This document shows, piece by piece, positions 9,545 through 19,128 of a stretch of 64,000 nucleotides of DNA. The DNA comes from Coriobacteriaceae bacterium. Its GTDB lineage: Bacteria > Actinomycetota > Coriobacteriia > Coriobacteriales > Coriobacteriaceae. The stretch is taken from positions 1-64,000 of the forward strand of contig SUUG01000020.1 of NCBI GenBank assembly GCA_015062655.1. Reading direction: 5' to 3'. Positions within the stretch are counted from its first letter, which is position 1. Every line of letters begins with the position of its first letter. The translations under genes and the position numbers were made by a program. The notes below the pieces were generated by a model. It was not told where the DNA came from, made no database searches, and was given only the letters and a program-made list of their open reading frames with translations.

Positions 9545-10360
9545 ATGAAGACGGTGCATGTGGCCGCGGGCGTGATCTGCCGCGGCGATGAGGTCCTCGC
9601 GGCGCAGCGGGGCTACGGCCCCATGGCGGGGCTCTGGGAGTTTCCCGGCGGCAAGCTGGAGCGCCATGAGACGGCGGAGAAGGCCTGCCGGCGCGAGCTC
9701 CTGGAGGAGCTCGGCGTGGCGGTGACCGACCTGCGCTCCTGCTACACCGTCGAGCACGACTACGAGGACTTCCACCTCTCGATGGAGTGCTTCCTGTGCG
9801 AGCTGGCCGACCCCGCCGCCGAGCCCGTGCGCACCGACCGGCAGCGCGATCTTCGCTGGGTGCCGCGGCGCGACCTCATGGACCTCGCCTGGATGGAGGC
9901 GGATGTGGAGTTCGTCCGGCACCTTGCCGAGGGGGATGACCTCGTGCGGCGTCGCAGCGCGATCCGCCGCTCCATGAAGGGGAACACGCGGTCGAACACC
10001 AAGCCGGAGCTGCTCGTGCGCCAGCGGCTGCGGGCGGCGGGGCTCACCGGGTACCGCCTGCAGTGGAAGAAGGCTCCGGGGCGCCCGGACATCGCCTTCC
10101 CGGGGCGGCGCGTGGCGATCTTCGTGAACGGCTGCTTCTGGCACCGCTGCCCGCATTGCGAGCCGCGGGTGCCCAAGCGCAACACGGCCTTCTGGGAGGC
10201 GAAGTTCGCCCGCAACCGGGAGCGCGACGCCCGGGCCCTCGCTGAGCTCGCCGACCTGGGCTGGGAGGCGATCGTCATCTGGGAGTGCGAGCTCAAGCGC
10301 GACCGCATCGACGAGACGATGGAGCGCGTGATCGAGCGGGTGCGCGCGGCCGGGGCCTGA
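9545..10360 (+). CDS. Fusion protein: N-terminal Nudix (MutT-like) hydrolase plus C-terminal Vsr-type very-short-patch mismatch endonuclease
   Basis: Nudix box GGKLERHETAEKACRRELLEELGV; Vsr motifs MKGNTRSNTKPELLVRQRLRAAGLTGYRLQWKKAPGRPDIAFPGRRVAIFVNGCFWHRCPHC...VIWECELK in one uninterrupted ORF. Confidence 0.92.
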   Translation: MKTVHVAAGVICRGDEVLAAQRGYGPMAGLWEFPGGKLERHETAEKACRRELLEELGVAVTDLRSCYTVEHDYEDFHLSMECFLCELADPAAEPVRTDRQRDLRWVPRRDLMDLAWMEADVEFVRHLAEGDDLVRRRSAIRRSMKGNTRSNTKPELLVRQRLRAAGLTGYRLQWKKAPGRPDIAFPGRRVAIFVNGCFWHRCPHCEPRVPKRNTAFWEAKFARNRERDARALAELADLGWEAIVIWECELKRDRIDETMERVIERVRAAGA

Positions 10361-10525
10361 GGCCGGTCTCGGCCCGCTCCCGCAACCTTACAAAAGCGCA
10401 AGCTCCCGGTAAGCTAAATCGATGGCGGCCCCCAGCGCCTCCTGCCACCATATGATGCGACGACGTTCCATACGGCCCGATCGGCGCTCCCGCCCGCATC
10501 GCGGCCCGCACGCAAGGAGGTTCCC

Positions 10526-11305
10526 ATGCCAGTTGCCGAGCGCCCCGTGCTTGAGGTGCAGCATATCGAGAAGGTCTTCGGCGCCCGGGGCAATGTCACC
10601 CGCGCCCTGTCAGACGTGTCGTTCAGCATCGGCCGCGGCGAGTTCGTGGCGATCATGGGTCCGTCGGGCTCGGGCAAGTCGACGCTTCTCAACTGCGTCT
10701 CCACCATCGACAACGTCACGAGCGGCAAGGTGCTCGTGAACGGCGCCGACGTCACGTCGCTCAAGTCCGAGAAGCTCACGCGCTTCCGCCGCGAGCAGCT
10801 GGGCTTCATCTTCCAGGACTCCAACCTGCTCGACACCCTCACGGCCCGTGAGAACATCGCCCTGCCGCTCACGATCGCCCGCACGCCGGCCCGCGAGGTG
10901 CTCGCCCGCGTGGACGCCGTGGCCGCGCGCCTCTCCATCGCCGAGACGCTCGACCGCTACCCCTACCAGCTCTCCGGCGGCCAGCAGCAGCGCGTGGCCG
11001 CCGCCCGCGCGCTCGTCACGAACCCGGCCATCATCATGGCAGACGAGCCCACGGGCGCGCTCGATTCCAAGAACGCCCGCCTGCTGCTCGAGAGCCTCGA
11101 GACCCTGAACGAGCGCGATCTCGCAACGGTCCTCATGGTCACGCACGACAGCTTCGCGGCGAGCTACACCTCGCGCGTCCTGTTCATCCGCGACGGCCGC
11201 CTCTTCACCGAGCTCCGCCGCGGCGATCAGTCGCGCCGCGCCTTCTTCGACCGCATCATGGAGGTCGTGGCGATGATGGGCGGTGAGGGTGCCGATGCTC
11301 TGTAA
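10526..11305 (+). CDS. ABC transporter ATP-binding protein (BceA/LolD/MacB-type)
   Basis: Walker [10 protein letters not shown], signature [15 protein letters not shown], Walker [13 protein letters not shown]. Confidence 0.95.
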   Translation: MPVAERPVLEVQHIEKVFGARGNVTRALSDVSFSIGRGEFVAIMGPSGSGKSTLLNCVSTIDNVTSGKVLVNGADVTSLKSEKLTRFRREQLGFIFQDSNLLDTLTARENIALPLTIARTPAREVLARVDAVAARLSIAETLDRYPYQLSGGQQQRVAAARALVTNPAIIMADEPTGALDSKNARLLLESLETLNERDLATVLMVTHDSFAASYTSRVLFIRDGRLFTELRRGDQSRRAFFDRIMEVVAMMGGEGADAL

Positions 11306-13448
11306 GCTCGCTTGGGGCAACGTGCGCCGCGCTGGTCGCGACTACCTCGTGTACCTGCTCACACTCACGCTCGCCGTCATCATGTTCTATGCGTTCAACA
11401 CCATCTCGGTGCAGATCGACTACGCGGGGATCGGCAACGAGGGGCTCGGGTCCCTCTTGGGCACCCTGATCGGCGGCGTCACGGTGTTCCTGGCGCTCGT
11501 CATGGGCTTCCTCATGGTCTACGCGAACAACTTCATTATGAAGCGCCGCAAGAAGGAATTCGGCCTCTACCTCGTGCTCGGTATGGGGCGCGGCCAGGTC
11601 GCGCGGATCATGGCGCTCGAGACGCTCATTGTGTCCGGCGCGGCCCTGGTGCTCGGACTCGTCCTCGGCGTCGGCTTCTCGCAGCTCATGGTCTTCTTCA
11701 CGGCCGCGCTGTTCAAGACGCAGATCGCGGACTTCCACTTCTTCTTCTCGATGACCGCTTTCGCCATGACGGTCACCTGCCTGGTGGCGACCTTCCTGGT
11801 CACGCTCGTCTTCAACCTGCGCGCGGTGGCGCGGGCCAAGATCGTGGACCTCATGGGCGCCGGCCGGGCCAACGAGGCCATCCGGACGCGGAACCCCTGG
11901 ATCGCCGCGGCGGTCTTTTTTGTCGGCGCGGTGCTCGTGGGCGTGTCCTACGCGCGTCTGCTGGCCGACGGACTGCCCATCAGCGGCTCGTCGGAAGCCG
12001 GGGGCGCCTTCCTCATCACGACGGTCATGGTGGTGGTCGGCACGATCCTGCTGTTCTTCGGGCTCTCCGGTTTCCTGCTGCGTGTTTTGGCCTTCGCGCG
12101 CTCGCTGTACTGGCGCGGGCTCAACATGTTCACCCTGCGGCAGCTCGCCGCGAAGGTGAACACCGTGTCCTTCTCCATGGCGGTCATCACGATGGTGCTC
12201 TTCCTCGCCATCACGTCGGTGACCGGCGGCATGTCCATCGTCGATGCGATGAACAGCGGCGTCGAGCAGTCGACGCCCGCCGATTTCAGCCTGACGGCCA
12301 TGTACGCGGGCAACCGCGTCTCGGATGAGGAGGCCAGGTCGGGAGAGGGCGATTGGGCCCGCGTGCGGGTGCCCTACGACATCGCGGCGAATGCGGTGGA
12401 CGAGAGCGGCGCCCCGCTCGACCTTAACGAGGTGGCCGGGAGCACCGTGCAGCTGAACTCCTTCGCGGCGGTGAGCGAGGGCTCGGACACCCCGATCGTT
12501 TCCTACAGCACCCTGCTCGCAGCGACGGGCCTCTCCATGCCCCCCGGCATGGAGCAGGCCAATCCCGTGACGATGGGTCTGCCGTTCATCCGCGAGAGCG
12601 AGTTCAACGCGTACTTGGCGTTTCGCGGGCTTGATCCGATCGACCTCGGGGAGGACGGCTACCTGATCATCTCCGATATGGGCGAGAGCGTGGCGCGTGT
12701 GTACCACGAGATGATGTCGCGCGATCTGCCCCTCACGGTGGGCTCCCGCGAGCTGTCGCCCGTTACCTCCGACCTCGCCAACGAGGGCGTGCCGCTGGCG
12801 AACGCGCAGCCCTCGAACGCGGGCTCCCTCGTCGTGCCCGATCGCGTGATCGACGAGCTCGGGCTTCCGGTTGACACCAGCTACCTGCTGGTGAATTACG
12901 CGCCGGGCGTCTCTTCCGAGGAGGGGGACGCGTTCATGGAGCAGCTCGAGACAGACCGTTGGATCGATGGGGAGGACGGCAAGCACATCGTCTCCCTCAT
13001 GGTGGGGACAACCAAGGCGGACGTGTACGAGTCGATGAACAGCATGAACGGTATGGTGAGCTACCTGGCGATCTACATTGGGTTCGTGCTCGTGGTGGCG
13101 TGCGCCGCGATCCTCGCGATCCAGCAGCTCTCGGGCGTGTCCGATGCGGGCGCGAGCTGTCGCGTGCTCTCCGAGCTCGGGACCCCGCGGCGCCAGATCA
13201 TGCGCTCGGTGCTGGCGCAGCAGGCGATCTTCTTCATGTTCCCCTTGGCTGTGGGTCTGGCGCACTCGTTCGTCGCGCTTCGCGTGGTCATCGACATAGT
13301 GCAGCTGTTCGGCGGCGTCTCCATCGCCGGCATGGCGGGGTTCGCGGTCCTGATCTTCGTGGTGGCGTATGGCGGGTACTTCCTGGCGACGTATCTGATG
13401 AGCAAATCCATCGTGCGCGATGCGATTCGCGTGCGCCATGCCGTGTAG
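11295..13448 (+). CDS. FtsX-like ABC permease (BceB-type); GTG start at 11283 also possible
   Basis: Overlaps the ATPase gene; multi-TM with large extracytoplasmic domain; [36 protein letters not shown] start typical of BceB-like permeases. Confidence 0.9.
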   Translation: MLCKLAWGNVRRAGRDYLVYLLTLTLAVIMFYAFNTISVQIDYAGIGNEGLGSLLGTLIGGVTVFLALVMGFLMVYANNFIMKRRKKEFGLYLVLGMGRGQVARIMALETLIVSGAALVLGLVLGVGFSQLMVFFTAALFKTQIADFHFFFSMTAFAMTVTCLVATFLVTLVFNLRAVARAKIVDLMGAGRANEAIRTRNPWIAAAVFFVGAVLVGVSYARLLADGLPISGSSEAGGAFLITTVMVVVGTILLFFGLSGFLLRVLAFARSLYWRGLNMFTLRQLAAKVNTVSFSMAVITMVLFLAITSVTGGMSIVDAMNSGVEQSTPADFSLTAMYAGNRVSDEEARSGEGDWARVRVPYDIAANAVDESGAPLDLNEVAGSTVQLNSFAAVSEGSDTPIVSYSTLLAATGLSMPPGMEQANPVTMGLPFIRESEFNAYLAFRGLDPIDLGEDGYLIISDMGESVARVYHEMMSRDLPLTVGSRELSPVTSDLANEGVPLANAQPSNAGSLVVPDRVIDELGLPVDTSYLLVNYAPGVSSEEGDAFMEQLETDRWIDGEDGKHIVSLMVGTTKADVYESMNSMNGMVSYLAIYIGFVLVVACAAILAIQQLSGVSDAGASCRVLSELGTPRRQIMRSVLAQQAIFFMFPLAVGLAHSFVALRVVIDIVQLFGGVSIAGMAGFAVLIFVVAYGGYFLATYLMSKSIVRDAIRVRHAV

Positions 13449-13475
13449 CCCTGGTTTTTGACCTGCGCATCCTGC

Positions 13476-13520
13476 GGGCGCCCCCTCGGAAGCCGTTTCG
13501 AGGGGGCGCCCGCCCGTTTT
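13476..13520 (+). terminator. Strong intrinsic terminator after the ABC permease
   Basis: GGGCGCCCCCTCG (13476-13488) / CGAGGGGGCGCCC (13499-13511), perfect 13-bp stem followed by T-tract. Confidence 0.9.
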
Positions 13521-13555
13521 TGGCGCCTGAGAGCGCCCGGCGGGCCCTCGTTTCG

Positions 13556-13732
13556 GGCAACCTGGTTAAAAATGGCTAAAATGCACGATGGCGTTGCCGT
13601 GCATGATGGTTTCAGCGCCTGTTTTGGCCCTGCTCTGAAGTGATTGAATACATATAAATAGTCACAAGGGGCTTCGGTGGCATGGAACGGCGTTTTGAAA
13701 AGTGCATTTTCGCCATTTTTAACCAGGTTGCC
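13556..13732. repeat. Long inverted repeat, 31-bp arms with 1 mismatch, 115-bp interior, in AT-rich intergenic DNA
   Basis: GGCAACCTGGTTAAAAATGGCTAAAATGCAC (13556-13586) vs GTGCATTTTCGCCATTTTTAACCAGGTTGCC (13702-13732). Confidence 0.95.
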
Positions 13733-14112
13733 GGCAGCGCGTCCCGCTGAAGCAGGACCCGTTAAAAACGAATAAACTATCACGTGAAATCTTACATTTG
13801 TATTCAAAAAATCAAATATCGTTCTAAAGACACAGGAAAGCGGCGTTCGCAACGGCCATCCGGCCCGGTACACACATGGGGTACGTGAGGGCGCAGCATG
13901 AGCTTCGTCAAGAAATTCCGTTGAGAACTCGGCGAACGGTACCAGAATTAATGTTAGCTTATGGTATCATTTTTCCGCAGATTACTGTCGGCATGAGGCT
14001 GAGCGCCGTTCACGCGGCGGACATCCACGCACATCCATGCCGGTACGACTCAACAGCGGAGCACGGGACCCCGTGAGCCGCACCTTAGCGACGCAAGGAG
14101 CGTGGTTACAGA

Positions 14113-16230
14113 ATGCAGCAGGCATGGGACGGTTTCGAGGGCGGCAACTGGCAGCAAGAGGTTGACGTCCGAGACTTCATCCAGAAGAACTACACCCCCT
14201 ACGAGGGGGATGACTCCTTCCTCGCAGGCCCCACGGAGCGCACGCAGGATCTCTGGGGCCAGGTGCTCGACCTGCTCCTCAAGGAGCGCGAGCAGGGCGG
14301 CGTCCTCGATATGGACACCAAGACGGTCACCAGCATCACGAGCCACCCGGCGGGCTACATCGACAACGAGCACCCCGATAAGGAGACCATCGTCGGTCTC
14401 CAGACCGAGAAGCCCCTGAAGCGCGCCCTGCACGTGAACGGCGGCATCCGCATCTCGGTGCAGGCCGCGCAGCAGCACGGCTACAAGATCGACGACGAGG
14501 TCGTCGAGAACTACACCTACCGCCGCAAGACCCACAACGCCGGCGTCTTCGACGTGTACACCGACGAGATGCGCGCCTGCCGCTCGGCCCACATCATCAC
14601 CGGCCTGCCCGACGGCTACGGTCGCGGCCGCATCATCGGCGACTACCGTCGCGTGGCGCTCTACGGCGTGGACGCGCTCATCGAGGACAAGAAGGCCCAG
14701 AAGGCCTCCACGCCCGTCATCATGACCGAGGAGAACATCCGCGACCGTGAGGAGCTCCAGGAGCAGATCCGCGCGCTCGGCGAGCTCAAGACGATGGCCG
14801 ACTTCTACGGCTACGACATCTCCGCCCCGGCGACCAACACGCAGGAGGCCATCCAGTGGATGTACTTCGCGTACCTCGCCGCCGTCAAGGAGCAAAACGG
14901 CGCCGCCATGTCCATCGGCCGCACGAGCACCTTCATCGACATCTACGCTGAGCGCGACCTCGCCCGCGGCACCTTCACCGAGGAGCAGATCCAGGAGTTC
15001 GTGGACCACTTCATCATGAAGCTCCGCATGGTCAAGTTCGCGCGCACCCCTGAGTACCAGGCGCTGTTCACCGGCGATCCGCAGTGGGTCACCGAGTCCA
15101 TCGGCGGCATGGGCGTCGACGGCCGCACCCTCGTCACCAAGACGAGCTTCCGCTACCTGCACACGCTCGAGAACATGGGCACCTCGCCGGAGCCCAACCT
15201 GACCGTGCTGTGGAGCACCAAGCTGCCCCAGAACTTCAAGGAGTTCTGCGCCAAGACCTCGATCGCGAGCTCGTCGATCCAGTACGAGAACGACGACCTC
15301 ATGCGCGTCTACCACGGCGACGACTACGCGATCGCCTGCTGCGTGTCCTCGATGCGCGTGGGCAAGGAGATGCAGTTCTTCGGCGCCCGCGCGAACCTGG
15401 CCAAGTGCCTGCTCTACGCGCTCAACGGCGGCGTGGACGAGGTCTCCAAGAAGCAGATCGGACCGCGCTACCGCGTGGTCGAGGGCGACACCCTCGAGTT
15501 CGACGACGTCATGGAGAAGTACGAGGACATGATGAAGTGGCTGGCGGGCGTGTACGTCAACTCGCTCAACATCATCCACTACATGCATGACAAGTACTGC
15601 TACGAGCGCATCCAGATGGCGCTCCACGACAAGGACGTGCACCGCTGGTTCGCCACGGGCATCGCCGGCCTCTCCGTCGTGGCCGACTCGCTCTCCGCGA
15701 TCAAGTACGCCAAGGTGCATCCGGTCCGCGACGAGGACGGCGTCATCGTCGACTTCGACATCGAGGGCGACTTCCCGAAGTACGGCAACGACGACGACCG
15801 CGTGGACTCCCTCGCGCACGACATCGTGCACCGCTTCATGGAGTTCATCCGCATGAACGACACCTACCGCAACTCCGTGCCCACCACCTCGGTGCTGACC
15901 ATCACCTCCAACGTGGTGTACGGCAAGAAGACCGGCGCCACGCCCGACGGCCGCGCGGCCGGCGTGCCGTTCGCCCCGGGCGCGAACCCCATGCACAAGC
16001 GGGACAGCCACGGCGCCATCGCCTCGCTGTCCTCCGTTTCCAAGCTGCCCTTCCGCGACGCGCAGGACGGCATCTCCAACACCTTCTCCATCGTGCCGGG
16101 CGCGCTCGGCAAGGATGGCGAGGTCATGTTCGACGAGATCGATCTCGATGACATCATCATCGAGAACCCGGTCGACTGCGCCTGCGCAGCCGACGCCTCC
16201 GCCCCCGAGGGCGCGGTGGACGGCGAGTAG
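14113..16230 (+). CDS. pflB: Pyruvate formate-lyase core (formate C-acetyltransferase) lacking the C-terminal glycyl radical domain
   Basis: PFL sequence through [27 protein letters not shown] (Cys-Cys) and [21 protein letters not shown]-type motifs to [14 protein letters not shown]; no RVSGYA motif; ends at TAG 16228-16230. Confidence 0.96.
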   Translation: MQQAWDGFEGGNWQQEVDVRDFIQKNYTPYEGDDSFLAGPTERTQDLWGQVLDLLLKEREQGGVLDMDTKTVTSITSHPAGYIDNEHPDKETIVGLQTEKPLKRALHVNGGIRISVQAAQQHGYKIDDEVVENYTYRRKTHNAGVFDVYTDEMRACRSAHIITGLPDGYGRGRIIGDYRRVALYGVDALIEDKKAQKASTPVIMTEENIRDREELQEQIRALGELKTMADFYGYDISAPATNTQEAIQWMYFAYLAAVKEQNGAAMSIGRTSTFIDIYAERDLARGTFTEEQIQEFVDHFIMKLRMVKFARTPEYQALFTGDPQWVTESIGGMGVDGRTLVTKTSFRYLHTLENMGTSPEPNLTVLWSTKLPQNFKEFCAKTSIASSSIQYENDDLMRVYHGDDYAIACCVSSMRVGKEMQFFGARANLAKCLLYALNGGVDEVSKKQIGPRYRVVEGDTLEFDDVMEKYEDMMKWLAGVYVNSLNIIHYMHDKYCYERIQMALHDKDVHRWFATGIAGLSVVADSLSAIKYAKVHPVRDEDGVIVDFDIEGDFPKYGNDDDRVDSLAHDIVHRFMEFIRMNDTYRNSVPTTSVLTITSNVVYGKKTGATPDGRAAGVPFAPGANPMHKRDSHGAIASLSSVSKLPFRDAQDGISNTFSIVPGALGKDGEVMFDEIDLDDIIIENPVDCACAADASAPEGAVDGE

Positions 16231-16311
16231 GCCACGGCTTTTACGGATCATGCGGGCCGGCGGCGCGGCAACAGGGCCGATGCCGCTGACCCCGACCACA
16301 AGGAGGAACCC

Positions 16312-16563
16312 ATGAAGGTCCAAGACGTACCCCAGGCTCAGGCCGACAACCTCGTCGGCATGCTCGACGCCTACGCCGAGCAGGGCGGCCACCATCTGAA
16401 CGTCAACGTGTTCAACCGTGACACGCTGCTCGACGCCCAGGAGCACCCCGAGAAGTACCCGCAGCTCACGATCCGCGTGTCGGGCTACGCGGTGAACTTC
16501 CACACGCTCACGCGCGAGCAGCAGGACGAGGTCATCGCCCGCACCTTCCATCACGAGATGTAG
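16312..16563 (+). CDS. Stand-alone glycyl radical domain protein (GrcA/YfiD-like), complements the truncated PFL
   Basis: [67 protein letters not shown] upstream. Confidence 0.95.
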   Translation: MKVQDVPQAQADNLVGMLDAYAEQGGHHLNVNVFNRDTLLDAQEHPEKYPQLTIRVSGYAVNFHTLTREQQDEVIARTFHHEM

Positions 16564-16589
16564 GCGCGCGCATCGCTTCAACCGCCTGC

Positions 16590-16632
16590 GAGCACCCCCT
16601 TGTCCCAAGAGGAAAAGGGGGTGCTCCTTTTG
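16590..16632 (+). terminator. Intrinsic terminator after the pfl glycyl-radical ORF
   Basis: GAGCACCCCCTT (16590-16601) / AAGGGGGTGCTC (16615-16626) then CTTTT. Confidence 0.88.
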
Positions 16633-16798
16633 TATGGAAATCTCATGCGTCAATACCGTTTGAACTCGTAAGAGAACCGTTCGACGAATGGGCTGCTAGG
16701 CGGGATTGAATATATCGGGGAGAATACCGCCCAGGCACCGTATGGGATGCCGTAAGCCCGGTGCCGGTGGGCACCGCCTGCGAGAAGAGGAGCTCTTC

Positions 16799-17857
16799 AT
16801 GAAGGGTTACGCGATGCTCAAGATCGGCGAGTCCGGTTGGATCGAGAAGGAGGTCCCCGCCTGCGGTCCGATGGACGCCATCGTCAAGCCGCTCGCCGTG
16901 GCGATCTGCACCTCCGACGTCCACACCCTGTGGGAGGGCGCGATCGGCGACCGTCACAACATGATCCTCGGCCATGAGGGCTGCGGCGAGGTTGTCGAGG
17001 TCGGCGAGCTCGTCAAGGACTTCAAGCCCGGCGACCGCGTGCTCGTGCCCGCCATCACGCCCGACTGGAACTCCCTCGAGGCCCAGGCCGGCTACTCCAT
17101 GCACTCCGGCGGCATGCTCGCGGGTTGGAAGTTCTCCAACTTCAAGGACGGCGTGTTCTCCGAGTTCTTCCATGTGAACGACGCGGACGGCAACCTCGCC
17201 CTGCTGCCCGACGGCATCGACCCCGTCGACGCCTGCATGCTCTCCGACATGGTGCCCACGGGCTTCCACGGCGTCGAGCTCGCCGACGTGCAGTTCGGCG
17301 ACACCGTGCTCGTGATCGGTATCGGCCCCGTGGGCCTCATGAGCGTGGCCGGCGCGGCCCTTCGCGGCGCCTCCCGCATCATCGCCGTGGGCACCCGTCC
17401 GAAGTGCGTCGAGGCCGCCCGCGGCTACGGCGCCACGGAGTTCATCTCCTACAAGGACGGCCCCATCGCCGAGCAGGTCCTCGCGCTGACCGATGGCAAA
17501 GGCGTCGACCGCGTGATCGTGGCCGGCGGCGGTTGCGACACCTTTGAGGACGCCGTGAAGGCGCTCAAGCCCGGCGGCAAGATCGGCAACGTCAACTATC
17601 TCGGCGACGGCGAGTTCGTCACGATCCCGCGCGTCGAGTGGGGCGTCGGCATGGGCCACAAGGACATCCGCGGCGGGCTCATGCCCGGCGGCCGCCTGCG
17701 CATGGAGAAGCTCGGTGCGCTCGTGGCTTCCGGCCGCCTGGACGTCTCGCCCCTCGCGAGCCACGTCTTCCACGGTTGGGACCACCTCGAGGAGGCGCTC
17801 TTCCTCATGCGCGACAAACCGGCCGACCTCATCAAGCCGGTCGTCGTGATCGATTAG
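16799..17857 (+). CDS. Zinc-type medium-chain alcohol dehydrogenase, secondary alcohol (isopropanol) dehydrogenase-like
   Basis: MKGYAMLKIGESGWIEKE..., CTSDVHTLWEGAIG, GHEGCGEVVEVGE, SGGMLAGWKFSNFKDGVFSEFFHVNDAD, closely resembling thermophilic secondary ADH. Confidence 0.92.
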   Translation: MKGYAMLKIGESGWIEKEVPACGPMDAIVKPLAVAICTSDVHTLWEGAIGDRHNMILGHEGCGEVVEVGELVKDFKPGDRVLVPAITPDWNSLEAQAGYSMHSGGMLAGWKFSNFKDGVFSEFFHVNDADGNLALLPDGIDPVDACMLSDMVPTGFHGVELADVQFGDTVLVIGIGPVGLMSVAGAALRGASRIIAVGTRPKCVEAARGYGATEFISYKDGPIAEQVLALTDGKGVDRVIVAGGGCDTFEDAVKALKPGGKIGNVNYLGDGEFVTIPRVEWGVGMGHKDIRGGLMPGGRLRMEKLGALVASGRLDVSPLASHVFHGWDHLEEALFLMRDKPADLIKPVVVID

Positions 17858-17895
17858 CACGCGTTCCCGGCGCGGCGGGTCCGCGCGGGGCATCG

Positions 17896-17937
17896 GGGCG
17901 CCGCGGGCGGGCCTTCCGTCCGCGGCGCCCGTTTTTT
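17896..17937 (+). terminator. Strong intrinsic terminator between ADH and the COG0523 GTPase
   Basis: GGGCGCCGCGG (17896-17906) / CCGCGGCGCCC (17920-17930) then GTTTTTTT. Confidence 0.9.
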
Positions 17938-17952
17938 TCGAAAGGGGAGGGC

Positions 17953-19017
17953 ATGCGCATCCTGGTGGTCTCGGGATTTCTCGGCGCGGGGAAGACGACC
18001 TTCATCCAAGAGCTCGCGCGCCGCTCCGGCCGCGACTTCGTGGTCTACGAGAACGAGTACGGGCAGGCCGACATCGATGCCCAGGTGCTCGCGCAGACCG
18101 ACGAGCTCTCCGTCTGGGAGAGCACCGAGAACTGCATCTGCTGCACGGGCAAGCAGGATTTCGCGACCACCGTCCTCACGATCTCAAACACGCTCGATCC
18201 CGCCTACCTCGTGGTGGAGCCCACCGGCGTGGCGCGCCTCTCGAGCATCCTCGAGAACGTGCGCCAGGTCAGCTACGAGCGGATCTCGCTGCTTGAACCT
18301 TTGGCCATCGTGGATGCGACGGCTTGGGTGCGGCAGCGGGAGCGCTTCCGGGAGATCTACCGCGACCAGGTGGAGACCGCCGCCGTGGTGGTGGTCTCCA
18401 AGGCGCAGCTCGCGGCCGAGGGGGAGCTGTCGGAGGTGGTCTCGTGGGTGCGCGGGGTCAACCCGGGCGCGCGCATCGAGGCGAGGCCCTGGACGGAGCT
18501 CGACGGCACCTGGTTCGCCCAGCTGCTCGACCGCGACCTGGGCAAAGACGGCGGTCGGCCGGAGAGAGCGGACGCCCCGGCCGGCGACGCGTTCGAGAGC
18601 CTGTCCCTCGCCGGGATCGAGCTGCCTACGGAGAACCACCTGATCTGGTTTCTCGACGCCCTCTCGGCCGGGGTGTTCGGCGAGGTCGTGCGCGCCAAGG
18701 GCCACCTCAAGTGCGGGAGCCAGTGGCTGCGCTTCGACATGGTGGACCGTATGTGGTCGGTGACCGGCGCGGATCCGGCGGAGCTTACCGATGCGCACGG
18801 CGGGGCGCCGCAGTCGGTCGGCGTGTTCATCGGGCCCTCGGTGCGGCGCCCGTGGCTGCGCGAGACGCTGCTGCCGCTCGTGCGCGAGGCGGTGGCCGCC
18901 GGCAACGCGCGCGCGGCGGCCGACGAGGGGAGCGACGTCGGCGAGCACGGCTCCCATGGGCACCACGACCACGTGTGCGACGAGGCCTGCGGCCACGAGG
19001 GGCGCCACCACGGCTGA
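17953..19017 (+). CDS. COG0523 G3E GTPase (CobW/YjiA-like metallochaperone) with His-rich C-terminus
   Basis: SGFLGAGKTTFIQEL Walker A, ENCICCTG metal motif, VVEPTGVA, tail HGSHGHHDHVCDEACGHEGRHHG. Confidence 0.92.
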   Translation: MRILVVSGFLGAGKTTFIQELARRSGRDFVVYENEYGQADIDAQVLAQTDELSVWESTENCICCTGKQDFATTVLTISNTLDPAYLVVEPTGVARLSSILENVRQVSYERISLLEPLAIVDATAWVRQRERFREIYRDQVETAAVVVVSKAQLAAEGELSEVVSWVRGVNPGARIEARPWTELDGTWFAQLLDRDLGKDGGRPERADAPAGDAFESLSLAGIELPTENHLIWFLDALSAGVFGEVVRAKGHLKCGSQWLRFDMVDRMWSVTGADPAELTDAHGGAPQSVGVFIGPSVRRPWLRETLLPLVREAVAAGNARAAADEGSDVGEHGSHGHHDHVCDEACGHEGRHHG

Positions 19018-19128
19018 GGCCCGCGGCGGCGCGTGCGCATATGGCGATCATCTGGCGCACGGTGCGATCCCGGCGCCGTTTGAGGTAGGGTAGATGCCTG
19101 CACCGACGTCGCCCGCCTCCGCGCGGGC

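Noticed and set aside
16706-16798. Upstream extension of the alcohol dehydrogenase ORF
   Set aside because: ATG at 16799 with an AAGAGGAG RBS matches the family N-terminus (MKGYAMLKIGE). The upstream residues look like untranslated leader.
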